Source: Povalibacter uvarum
GTDB taxonomy: Bacteria; Pseudomonadota; Gammaproteobacteria; Steroidobacterales; Steroidobacteraceae
Direction of reading: 5' to 3'
NCBI RefSeq assembly: GCF_014202975.1
Contig: NZ_JACHHZ010000005.1
Location: 434,001 to 498,000, forward strand
DNA length: 64,000 nucleotides
The notes beneath the pieces were generated by a model that was not told the DNA's origin, did no database searches, and was given only the letters and a program-made list of their open reading frames with translations. Position numbers and translations under genes: made by a program. Below, one piece after another: positions 8,899 through 16,595 of the stretch (position 1 is its first letter; every line of letters starts with the position of its first letter).

Positions 8899-10808
8899 GA
8901 CCCGCGATGAGGTCGGTGCTGATTCGCGCAGCGGGTTCGGTTCTCCTGGCTGTGCCGATGTTCGCGGCAGCGCATCCGACGCCGGTCGAAACATTCCCGC
9001 TGTCGGACGTTCAGCTCCTCGACGGCCCATTCAAGGCCGCGATGGAGCGAAACGCGAAGTACCTGCTGGAGCTCGATGCTGACCGATTGCTGCACAACAC
9101 TCGAAAATACGCGGGACTGGAGCCGAAGGCCGAGCTGTACGGCGGTTGGGAATCGCAGGGCATCGCCGGTCACTCGCTGGGTCACTACGTCACCGCGCTC
9201 TCGCAGCAATACAAAGCGACTGGCGATCGGCGTTTCCGGGAGCGCATCGACTACATCGTCGCGGAAATGGCTGAGGCCCAGCGCGGATATGGCGACGGCT
9301 ATGTCGGTGCACTGCCGCCTGCGGAGTTGGAAACGTTGCGCGGGCTGAAGCAGGGCAAGGTTGAGCCGCGTGATCACTTCTTCTTCAAGAACGGCGCGTG
9401 GGTTCCTTGGTACACGCAGCACAAGGTGCTCGCCGGGCTCAAGGATGCCTGGGTTCTCGGCGGCAATGAGCAGGCGAAAGCTGTGACGCTCAAGCTCGCC
9501 GACTGGGTCGATTCTGTCACCGCGGGCCTGACGCAGGAGCAACTGCAATCCATGCTCAGCGTTGAGCACGGGGGCATGCGCGAGGTGCTGATCGAGATTC
9601 ACTACTTGACCGGTGAGCCGCGCTATCTCGCGACGGCGAACCGCTTCTATCACCACGCTGTGCTCGACCCGCTCGTTGCGGGTCGTGATGAGCTGGCAGG
9701 CGAGCACGCGAACACGCAGATTCCCAAGATCACCGGCGCGGCGCGCAGCTACGAGGTGACCGGCAATGCCGACGATCGCGCTGCCGCGGTCGACTTCTGG
9801 AAGATCGTCGTTCGCCAGCACTCTTGGGTGAACGGCGGGAACAGCGACGGCGAACATTTCTTCGTGCCGAACACCGCATCGTCGCATCTAAGCGCTGCGA
9901 CCGCGGAGACGTGCAACACGTACAACATGCTCAAGCTGACGGAGCATCTGTTTACCTGGCAGCCGAGCGTCGAGTACGCGGACTACTACGAACGCGCGCT
10001 GTACAACCATATCCTTGCGTCGCAGGAACCTGATCGCGGCATGTTCACGTACTTCATGTCGCTGAAGCCCGGGCACTTCCGTACTTACAGCACGCCGTTC
10101 GAGTCGTTCTGGTGCTGCGTCGGTAGTGGCATGGAGAATCACACGAAGTACGGCGAGGCCGTCTACTTCCACGGCACCGACGATCTGTATGTGAACTTGT
10201 TCATTCCCTCGGCGCTCACCTGGCGTGAGAAGGGCTTCGCGATCGAACAGCGGACGGACTATCCGCGCGGCGATCGGACCCAATTCGTCGTGAAGCAGGC
10301 TTCGGATCGACCCATGTCGCTGCGTGTGCGAACCCCGGCGTGGGCCACGCGGCCGTTGACGATCGAGGTCAACGGCAGGGTGATCGGGAACGAGGCGCCG
10401 CCAGGGTCCTATGCCACGATTATCCGGACATGGAAGAAGGGCGATCGCGTCAGCGTCACGATCCCGATGGCGGTTCGTACCGAGGAAGTGCATGGCGCAC
10501 CGAATACCGTCGCGTTCCTGTACGGACCGCTCGTCCTCGCCGGCGACCTTGGCCCGGCGCCTCGCAGCGAAACCGTTCCGTACGCGAAGGACCAGGTCGT
10601 CAATCTGAAGGCGCCTGACTTCCCGGTGCCGACGCTGGCGGCCACCACGGAGAAGGCGCTTGCCGCGATTCGCCGATTGCCGGGTGATCAGCTGGCATTC
10701 AAGACGCAGGGCATAGGTCAGCCCTCGGACGTGACGCTGAGGCCTTTTCCAGATCTGCACTACGAGCGGTACAACGTTTATTGGGCGCTGAAGCCGGCGA
10801 CGCCCTGA
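8895..10808 (+). CDS. GH127/GH146 beta-L-arabinofuranosidase, exported
   Basis: A DUF1680-type (alpha/alpha)6-barrel enzyme that cleaves beta-L-arabinofuranosyl linkages. The zinc-thiolate catalytic centre known from HypBA1 is visible: Glu and Cys in TAETCNTYN (residues 334 and 336 from the ATG at 8907) and the paired cysteines in FWCCVGSG (403-404). The N-terminus is a signal peptide (SVLLAVPMFAAAHP), so it acts in the periplasm. The GTG at 8895 overlaps the GH51 stop; an ATG at 8907 is an equally plausible start. The opening LSDVQLLDGPFKAAMERN resembles GH146 as much as GH127, so the exact family number is open. It probably closes the arabinan operon, since a REP-like repeat follows. Confidence 0.9.
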   Translation: MRPAMRSVLIRAAGSVLLAVPMFAAAHPTPVETFPLSDVQLLDGPFKAAMERNAKYLLELDADRLLHNTRKYAGLEPKAELYGGWESQGIAGHSLGHYVTALSQQYKATGDRRFRERIDYIVAEMAEAQRGYGDGYVGALPPAELETLRGLKQGKVEPRDHFFFKNGAWVPWYTQHKVLAGLKDAWVLGGNEQAKAVTLKLADWVDSVTAGLTQEQLQSMLSVEHGGMREVLIEIHYLTGEPRYLATANRFYHHAVLDPLVAGRDELAGEHANTQIPKITGAARSYEVTGNADDRAAAVDFWKIVVRQHSWVNGGNSDGEHFFVPNTASSHLSAATAETCNTYNMLKLTEHLFTWQPSVEYADYYERALYNHILASQEPDRGMFTYFMSLKPGHFRTYSTPFESFWCCVGSGMENHTKYGEAVYFHGTDDLYVNLFIPSALTWREKGFAIEQRTDYPRGDRTQFVVKQASDRPMSLRVRTPAWATRPLTIEVNGRVIGNEAPPGSYATIIRTWKKGDRVSVTIPMAVRTEEVHGAPNTVAFLYGPLVLAGDLGPAPRSETVPYAKDQVVNLKAPDFPVPTLAATTEKALAAIRRLPGDQLAFKTQGIGQPSDVTLRPFPDLHYERYNVYWALKPATP

Positions 10809-10810
10809 TC

Positions 10811-10900
10811 GTTACTCCCGCGAAGGTTCTCCATTACTCCCGCGAAAGCCGAGTCCATCTTGCTAGCCGGGATGGATGCCCGCTTTCGCGGGCATGACGG
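10811..10900. repeat. REP-like hairpin element
   Basis: Contains two degenerate copies of actcccgcgaa and a perfect hairpin ATGCCCGC/GCGGGCAT (10876-10895, loop TTTC). It has the same plan as the other REP-like elements in the window. It separates the arabinan operon from the acyltransferase fusion gene. Confidence 0.8.
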
Positions 10901-11027
10901 CCTGCGCTAACCGGCGCATCCGCGCCCCGACCGGTACGTCGCCGCTATTGACCGGTTCTCCCTGTTCCCCCGCTTGCAGGCTGCGCAGAATGCACGCCGT
11001 CGCAATGGCCTGAGGATGGGGACCACC

Positions 11028-13154
11028 ATGCACGACTCGCCGGAACGGCTGCACGCATTGGATGCAGTCAGAGCGTTCGCCTTGCTCCTTGGCATCGTGC
11101 TGCACGCCACGATGTCGTTCATGCCCGGTCTGATCGCAGTAGGCTGGCCGATTGCCGACCGCTCGCAGAGCGAGTTCCTGCAAGGGACATTCTTCTTCAT
11201 CCATGTTTTCCGCATGACGATGTTCTTCGTCATCGCGGGCTTCTTCGCGCATCTGCTGTTTCATCGCCGTGGCGCTTCGGGCTTCATCAGGGACCGGCTG
11301 CGCCGCGTCGGCATTCCGCTCGTTGTCGGCTGGCTGATATTGGCACCGATGATCATCGCGACGCTGATCTGGGCCGCCTGGGGTTCGCCGCCACCGGCGC
11401 CGCCGCCCGGATTCGAGAAGCCGGCGTTGCCGTTCCCGCTCATGCATCTGTGGTTCCTCTACGTGCTCGCGCTGCTGTACGTGGTCGTGCTGGTGATTCG
11501 GCAGTTGATCGTCAAGCTGCCGAACGCCGATGCGATCCGGGCACGCGCGGACGCGTCGATGGGTTGGCTCGTTCGCAGTCCGGTGGCAGCGATGGTGCTA
11601 GCGATTCCGGTTGCGACCGCGCTCCATTTCTACCAGCCGTGGATGGTTCACGGCGGGATTCCGACGCCGGACATGTCGCTGATCCCGAACTCGCCGGCTT
11701 TCATTGCCTTCGCGACGGCGTTCTGTTTCGGCTGGCTGCTTCATCGGCAGACGACGCTGCTCTCTTCGATGCAGCGCGGCTGGGTGGCGTATCTCGCGAC
11801 CGCGATCGTGCTGACGAGTGTCGCGCTGTTCATGGTGAGCGATCTGCCGTCGGGATTTTTTGCGAAGCTTGAAGGGTTGCCGCGCCTTGCCTACGCGGTG
11901 ATCTACGGCATCGCGAGCTGGTGCTGGACTTTCGCAATCATCGGCGCGGCGATGCGATACCTGTCGCGTGAGCGTCCGGTCGTCCGCTACCTGGCGGATT
12001 CGTCGTACTGGCTCTATCTCCTGCATCTGCCGCTGGTGTTCGCGCTGCAGCAGCTCGTGTCGGAGTGGCCGTTGCATTGGAGTGTGAAGTATCCGCTGAT
12101 CGTCAGCGTCACAACGGCGCTGCTCCTCTTGAGCTACCGGGCGTTCGTCCGCTCTACATATATAGGAGAGGTACTCAACGGTCGCCGCTACCCCAAGGGG
12201 CTCGAGAAGGGGCTCGAGCGACCGAGCACGGTTGTTGCCGCACCGGCGACATCGCATTCGCACGACCCGCAGAAGACTCTGGCTTCGCTGAAGGCCGTGA
12301 AGAAGCGCTACGGCTCGACGCTGGCACTCGACGGTCTCGACCTGAATGTAGGGAAAGGCGAGCTGGTGGCTGTGCTCGGTCCGAATGGCGCCGGCAAGTC
12401 GACGGCCATCGGGCTGATGCTCGGACTGCAACGGCCCGACCAAGGCGCCGTCTCTCTGTTCGATGAAAGTCCGGAGTCGCTCGCGGCACGTCGTCGCGTC
12501 GGTGTGATGATGCAGGAGGTCGCGCTCGCACCGGAACTGCGAGTGCGGGAGCTGATCGATCTCACCGCGAGCTATTACGCCGCACCGATGACTGCGGAAG
12601 CGGCGATGGAGATGACGCACACCAAGGAGCTGGCACTGCGTCCTTACGGCAAGCTCTCGGGCGGACAGAAGCGCCAGGTGCAGTTCGCGATGGCTATCTG
12701 TGGTCGGCCGCAGCTGCTGTTCCTCGACGAGCCGACCGTAGGCCTCGACATTCGCGCGCGCGAAATGATGTGGTCCACGATCCGCGAACTCGTTCGTGGT
12801 GGCTGTTCCATCGTGCTTACGACGCACTATCTCGAAGAGGCGGAATCGCTCGCGGATCGCGTCATCGTCGTCGCCAAAGGCAGGGTCATCGCCAGCGGCA
12901 GCGTCGATGAGATGCGCGCACTGGTTTCCCGTCGACGTGTGAGCTGCACCACGAGCACGCCGATCGCGGAGATCGAACGCTGGCCGGATGTCGACTCCGT
13001 CAGCAGCACGGGCGGTCGCGTCCTGATCTCGACGGCCCGCGCGGAGGATGTCGTTCGACGACTCCTCGCGGCCGACGCGACACTCTCCGACCTCGAAGTC
13101 CAGCGCGCTGGCTTGTCCGAGGCATTCACCGAGCTCACGCAGGAGGCTGCCTGA
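11028..13154 (+). CDS. Acyltransferase-3 / ABC ATPase fusion protein
   Basis: One frame joins two domains usually found in separate proteins. Residues 1 to about 375 are a multi-helix acyltransferase-3 (OpgC/OafA-like) membrane domain with the conserved LDAVRAFALLLGIVLHAT (His26) and SYWLYLLHLPLV. A linker of about 45 residues follows. Residues 419 to about 650 are an ABC-2-type ATPase: Walker A GPNGAGKST (451-459), LSGGQKRQ (543-550), Walker B LLFLDEPTVGLD and switch LTTHYLEEAE. A small C-terminal domain ends the protein (708 residues). The next gene is an ABC-2 permease overlapping by one base. Together they could acylate and export a lipid or glycan, or be a fused but independent exporter; no substrate can be read from the sequence. 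I chose the ATG at 11028, preceded by GGGGA. The ATG at 11016 is possible. Confidence 0.82.
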   Translation: MHDSPERLHALDAVRAFALLLGIVLHATMSFMPGLIAVGWPIADRSQSEFLQGTFFFIHVFRMTMFFVIAGFFAHLLFHRRGASGFIRDRLRRVGIPLVVGWLILAPMIIATLIWAAWGSPPPAPPPGFEKPALPFPLMHLWFLYVLALLYVVVLVIRQLIVKLPNADAIRARADASMGWLVRSPVAAMVLAIPVATALHFYQPWMVHGGIPTPDMSLIPNSPAFIAFATAFCFGWLLHRQTTLLSSMQRGWVAYLATAIVLTSVALFMVSDLPSGFFAKLEGLPRLAYAVIYGIASWCWTFAIIGAAMRYLSRERPVVRYLADSSYWLYLLHLPLVFALQQLVSEWPLHWSVKYPLIVSVTTALLLLSYRAFVRSTYIGEVLNGRRYPKGLEKGLERPSTVVAAPATSHSHDPQKTLASLKAVKKRYGSTLALDGLDLNVGKGELVAVLGPNGAGKSTAIGLMLGLQRPDQGAVSLFDESPESLAARRRVGVMMQEVALAPELRVRELIDLTASYYAAPMTAEAAMEMTHTKELALRPYGKLSGGQKRQVQFAMAICGRPQLLFLDEPTVGLDIRAREMMWSTIRELVRGGCSIVLTTHYLEEAESLADRVIVVAKGRVIASGSVDEMRALVSRRRVSCTTSTPIAEIERWPDVDSVSSTGGRVLISTARAEDVVRRLLAADATLSDLEVQRAGLSEAFTELTQEAA

Positions 13155-13945
13155 TGTCCATCACGACTGTGGCTTCCCAGGTCAACGCACCCATGCCGAC
13201 GAGCAGGGTGATCCATTGCTACGTGACCGAGGCGAAGTACGCGTTCCTCAGGGCGATTCGCAATCCCGGTTTTTCGATCCCCACGCTGCTGTTCCCACTG
13301 ATGTTCTATCTGCTCGTCGGCTTCGTGTTCCGTGCGTTCCAGGCGACGGACCCGAACGTATCGTTCTTCATGTTCTGCGGATTCGCGACCATGGCCGCGA
13401 TGACGCCCGGCATGTTCGGCTTTGGGATCGGGTTCGCACTGGAACGCGAGCAGGGATTGTTCCGCTACAAGCGGGCTGTTCCGATGCCTCCGTTCGCGGC
13501 CTTGCTCGCCAGTGTGGCGATGTCGGTCGTATCGACTGCGATTGCCGTCACACTGATGGCCGGCGCAGCTCTCGCGCTCGGCTCAGTGAAGTTGTCGATC
13601 CTGCAGGTACTGACCGTGGTCGCCGTCGTGTCGCTGGGCGCGATTCCGTTCTGCTCCATCGGATTGTGGCTCGGTTCCATCTGCTCGGGCCGGGCCGCGC
13701 CGGCGATCACGAACGTGATCTACATAGTGCTCATCTATTTTTCGGGCCTGTTCATTCCTCTACCCGAGGGAATCCGTGTCGTGGTGCTGGGTTCGCCCGC
13801 GTTCTATCTCGACCAACTCGCACTCGCCAGCATCGGCGCCCAGAACTTCATCGTCGGATCGGCAGTGAATCACGTCGTCGTGCTGCTCGGAGTCACCGTG
13901 CTGTTCCTCGGCCTTGCGACGCGGCGACTCGCCAGGGAAGGCTGA
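13154..13945 (+). CDS. ABC-2 type permease
   Basis: Membrane partner of the ATPase domain encoded just upstream; its ATG overlaps that stop codon by one base (TGATG). It has about six predicted membrane segments and the ABC-2 layout seen in exporters of drugs, lipids or polysaccharides: a cytoplasmic N-terminus, TLLFPLMFYLLVGFVF, a GREQ-like loop (LEREQGLFRYKRAVPMPPF) and a last helix near the C-terminus. Length is 263 residues. No histidine kinase/response regulator pair, often found beside such exporters, is adjacent. The substrate is unknown. Confidence 0.88.
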   Translation: MSITTVASQVNAPMPTSRVIHCYVTEAKYAFLRAIRNPGFSIPTLLFPLMFYLLVGFVFRAFQATDPNVSFFMFCGFATMAAMTPGMFGFGIGFALEREQGLFRYKRAVPMPPFAALLASVAMSVVSTAIAVTLMAGAALALGSVKLSILQVLTVVAVVSLGAIPFCSIGLWLGSICSGRAAPAITNVIYIVLIYFSGLFIPLPEGIRVVVLGSPAFYLDQLALASIGAQNFIVGSAVNHVVVLLGVTVLFLGLATRRLAREG

Positions 13946-14234
13946 TCGCTTAGGGACTGCCCCGAGCAGCAAACACGGCCAACTTGCCCAGTTCGCGTTC
14001 TCGGCCCTTAAGGGCTGGCCAATCGCACCGCGGTCAATCGCTTGAATGGGATGACGGCCTGAATAGGGCATCCCCGGATTTTTCCGCCTCTGCCTCCAAG
14101 TCAGCCATGAGCGGACCCCGCGGCGAAACCTGAATCGGTACTGCGGGACTCATCATTGGAAAGAGGCTGCCGCTATCTCGTTCATACCTGCCCCGTAGAG
14201 GCAGATGGAACGGTTCAAAGGAGCTCAGACCAAC
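13946..14234. other. Intergenic region before the chemoreceptor gene
   Basis: About 290 bp. It holds one perfect palindrome, GCCCTTAAGGGC at 14004-14015, and an AAGGAG ribosome site at 14217-14222 that favours the ATG at 14235 as the chemoreceptor start. I could not identify a convincing sigma-28 or sigma-70 promoter. Confidence 0.45.
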
Positions 14235-15860
14235 ATGCGCGCGAATGGCCCTGTGACGAACGCGGAGTACGTGCTGCCGGATGATGAAGTCATCATCACG
14301 CACACGGACGCGACCAGCCGCATCACCTATGCCAATCCCGCTTTCCTGGGCAGCAGCGAGTTCTCGCTGGAAGAATGCATCGGGCAGCCGCAGAACATCG
14401 TGCGGCACCCGGACATGCCGAAGGAAGCGTTCGCCGATCTGTGGGAAACGATTCGCGCGGGCAGGAGTTGGACGGGCATCGTCAAGAACCGGCGCAAGAG
14501 CGGCGGTTTCTACTGGGTGCGGGCGAACGTGACGCCGATGATGGATCGCGGCCAGATCGTCGGATACATGTCGGTTCGCGTGAAGCCTTCGCGCGAAGAA
14601 ATCACCCAGGCCGAGCGCATCTATGCGGACATTCGCGCCGGGCGCGCGGGCTCGATCCGGATCAAGGAAGGGCGGGCCTTCGATACGTCGATCCGCGGTC
14701 TCCTGGGTCGCGCGTCGAATCCGTCTCTGCGCACGGGCACATGGGTGGTCGTCGGCGCGCAGAGTGCGCTGATGGCCGGAGCCGCGCTGACGAATCTGCT
14801 GGCGAGAGGCCCGGCAATGATGACGTTGCTCAGTGCAGCCTGCGCCAGCATTGCGTTCGCAAACATGCTCTACATTCAGCACAGCGTCGTGCGCCCGCTG
14901 ATCAAGTTGCGCGATGCTGCGTTCAAACTCGTGAGCGGCGACACCCGAACCCGCATCGTCGATGAGGGTGTGTCGTGCATCGTGGCAGTCGCACAAGCGT
15001 TCGAACAGGTGCGAGTCAAGCTCGACGGCGTGCTCAAAGACAACATCGCCGCCGCCGAACAGGTCCGCGACGGTGTCGGTGAAGTCGTGAATGCCAACTC
15101 GGATCTGTCGAATCGCACCAGCGAACACGCAGCGGGTCTCGAGGAAACCGTAGCGTCTCTGGAGCAGCTGACCTCCACCGTCGCGCGAAACACGGAAAGT
15201 GCGCATCAGGCAACCAAGCTCGCGGTGCAGTCGTCTTCGGCAACGGTCCGTGGACGCGAAGTCGTGAGCGAAGTTTCGGCGACGATGGGGGCCATCACCG
15301 AGTCGTCGCGCCGTATCGGCGAGATCGTTGGCATCATTGACGGCATCGCATTCCAGACCAATCTGCTGGCGCTGAATGCAGCTGTCGAGGCAGCACGTGC
15401 TGGCGATCAGGGTAGGGGTTTCGCAGTCGTCGCGCAGGAAGTCCGCAGTCTGGCGCAGCGTTCGGCCGCATCAGCCAAGGAGATCAAGGAGCTGATCACG
15501 CAGTCCAACGAGCGCGTGACCCGCGGCAGCGCGCTGGCGGCTCAGGCCGAGGAATCGATGGGGCAGGTCGTGGATTCCGTCAAGCGCGTGACCGATGTCA
15601 TCTCGGAGATCGAAGCTGCGAGCCGCGAACAGTCATCGGGCATCGAGCAGATCAATCGCGCGATGTCGCAGATGGACAAGATCACTCAGCAGGACGCACA
15701 GATGGCGCACGAACTCAGTGAAACGGCGCAGAGCCTGCAGCGTCAGTCGGAGCAGATGCTGGCCGCGATCTCGGCGTTCTCGATGCAGGCTGGACGGCAG
15801 TTGCACGCACCCGCACGTTCCGCCGCGCCTTCCACACACCAGCTCGCGAGAGCTGCCTAG
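14235..15860 (+). CDS. aer: Aer-like PAS chemoreceptor (MCP)
   Basis: Probable redox or energy taxis receptor. The N-terminus [18 protein letters not shown] closely follows the Aer start, which supports the ATG at 14235; the frame extends to 14205. A PAS domain follows (about residues 15-115; [14 protein letters not shown], the usual FAD-binding region in Aer). Two hydrophobic segments ([21 protein letters not shown] and [15 protein letters not shown]) and a HAMP-like stretch come next. The cytoplasmic signalling domain carries the conserved hairpin [20 protein letters not shown]. There is no large periplasmic sensor. No che or fli genes are near, so it is an orphan receptor. An inverted repeat follows its stop. 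Confidence 0.92.
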   Translation: MRANGPVTNAEYVLPDDEVIITHTDATSRITYANPAFLGSSEFSLEECIGQPQNIVRHPDMPKEAFADLWETIRAGRSWTGIVKNRRKSGGFYWVRANVTPMMDRGQIVGYMSVRVKPSREEITQAERIYADIRAGRAGSIRIKEGRAFDTSIRGLLGRASNPSLRTGTWVVVGAQSALMAGAALTNLLARGPAMMTLLSAACASIAFANMLYIQHSVVRPLIKLRDAAFKLVSGDTRTRIVDEGVSCIVAVAQAFEQVRVKLDGVLKDNIAAAEQVRDGVGEVVNANSDLSNRTSEHAAGLEETVASLEQLTSTVARNTESAHQATKLAVQSSSATVRGREVVSEVSATMGAITESSRRIGEIVGIIDGIAFQTNLLALNAAVEAARAGDQGRGFAVVAQEVRSLAQRSAASAKEIKELITQSNERVTRGSALAAQAEESMGQVVDSVKRVTDVISEIEAASREQSSGIEQINRAMSQMDKITQQDAQMAHELSETAQSLQRQSEQMLAAISAFSMQAGRQLHAPARSAAPSTHQLARAA

Positions 15861-15868
15861 GTCTCGTC

Positions 15869-15891
15869 GGTCCCTCCGCAAAGGAGGGACC
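15869..15891. terminator. Bidirectional hairpin between convergent genes
   Basis: GGTCCCTCC (15869-15877) and GGAGGGACC (15883-15891) form a perfect 9-bp stem with a 5-nt loop. It sits between the chemoreceptor stop and the convergent VOC gene stop. There is no clear U-tract, so intrinsic termination is likely but not certain. Confidence 0.6.
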
Positions 15892-15894
15892 GAT

Positions 15895-16284
15895 TCACGC
15901 GGTGATCTCGATCCGGTTGCCGTCGGGATCGAGGGTGACCGCTTCGTAGTAGCCATCGCCGGTTCGACGCGGGCCATCCAGGATCGGATGGCCGTCGCGC
16001 CGAAGACGAAGCGCCAGCTCATCCACTCGTCGATCCGAGCCCAGGCCGATCGCAATGTGAGTCAGTCCCATCCGGTGTGCGCCCGGTTCCGCGGTGACGG
16101 GCGCAAGCGTCGTCGTCCGCATGACTTCGATGCGGGCTCCGCTTTCGAAGCTCAGGAAGCACGACTCGAATCCCTTGGCCGCGTTCACGTAGTGAGCGCC
16201 GGCGGTCGCGCCAAAGTAGGTCGAATAGAACGCCTTGCAGCGCTCGAGATCCGTCGTCCACAGGGCAATGTGATCGATGCGCAT
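15895..16284 (-). CDS. VOC (glyoxalase/dioxygenase superfamily) protein
   Basis: Small single-domain metalloprotein of the vicinal-oxygen-chelate fold. The start MRIDHIALWTTDLERCKAFY has the first metal-ligand His, THIAIGLGS the second-module His, and the end VTLDPDGNRIEI the metal-ligand Glu. Length is 129 residues, as for glyoxalase I-like and fosfomycin-resistance-like members. The specific reaction cannot be deduced. It is divergent from the TonB receptor at 16596, with the operator region between them. Confidence 0.85.
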   Translation of the reverse strand: MRIDHIALWTTDLERCKAFYSTYFGATAGAHYVNAAKGFESCFLSFESGARIEVMRTTTLAPVTAEPGAHRMGLTHIAIGLGSDRRVDELALRLRRDGHPILDGPRRTGDGYYEAVTLDPDGNRIEITA

Positions 16285-16432
16285 GGGTCGCGATGGTGCG
16301 CAACCGCGGCGCAGTGCGCAAGGCGTTCTCCGATGCGCGCCGCCTTCCCGATGTGATCGCTACCTCGTGCCGGAGGCTTGCGCGAAGTCGCCGTCCGTTC
16401 GCGGCGGCAAGTCTCGTCCGGAAATCACGTAC

Positions 16433-16440
16433 CAACGTTG
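16433..16440. promoter_or_regulatory. Upstream LacI-type half-operator CAACGTTG
   Basis: CAACGTTG at 16433-16440 is a perfect palindrome within ACCAACGTTGTCAT. It shares ten bases (CAACGTTGTC) with the second site 66 bp downstream. Two spaced sites allow repressor looping, a common LacI-family arrangement. Confidence 0.5.
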
Positions 16441-16496
16441 TCATGCCTATTTTTATAGATTGAAAGTGCACCGATAGCACAATCGGTCGTGCAGGT

Positions 16497-16525
16497 TTGA
16501 CAACGTTGTCCCGACTCAGTATCCC
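16497..16525 (+). promoter_or_regulatory. Sigma-70-like promoter overlapped by LacI-type operator
   Basis: A consensus -35 TTGACA (16497-16502), 17-bp spacer and -10-like TATCCC (16520-16525) precede the TonB receptor by about 70 bp. The perfect 12-bp palindrome GACAACGTTGTC (16499-16510) covers the -35 box, so a bound LacI-type repressor would block RNA polymerase. Two LacI genes lie downstream at 21501 and 22602. Confidence 0.55.
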
Positions 16526-16595
16526 TTGCGCCGCGCTGACGCAGCCCAGGCGGCGTCGCGACCGAATTACAAGCAGTCGCAGACAGGGGAATCTC

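Larger units (their letters stand above)
16285..16595. other. Regulatory region between VOC gene and TonB receptor
   Basis: A 311-bp divergent gap containing two CAACGTTG palindromes and a sigma-70-like promoter (separate entries). The stretch 16448-16470 is AT-rich (tatttttatagattgaaa) against the high-GC background, as expected of a promoter. The receptor frame could be extended to a TTG at 16497, but that lies inside the palindrome. The ATG at 16596 with an upstream AGGGGA is the better start. Confidence 0.6.

Noticed and set aside
16497-16595. TTG at 16497 as an extended start for the TonB receptor
   Set aside because: It coincides with the TTGACA box and the palindrome; the ATG at 16596 has a ribosome site and begins a proper signal-peptide region.
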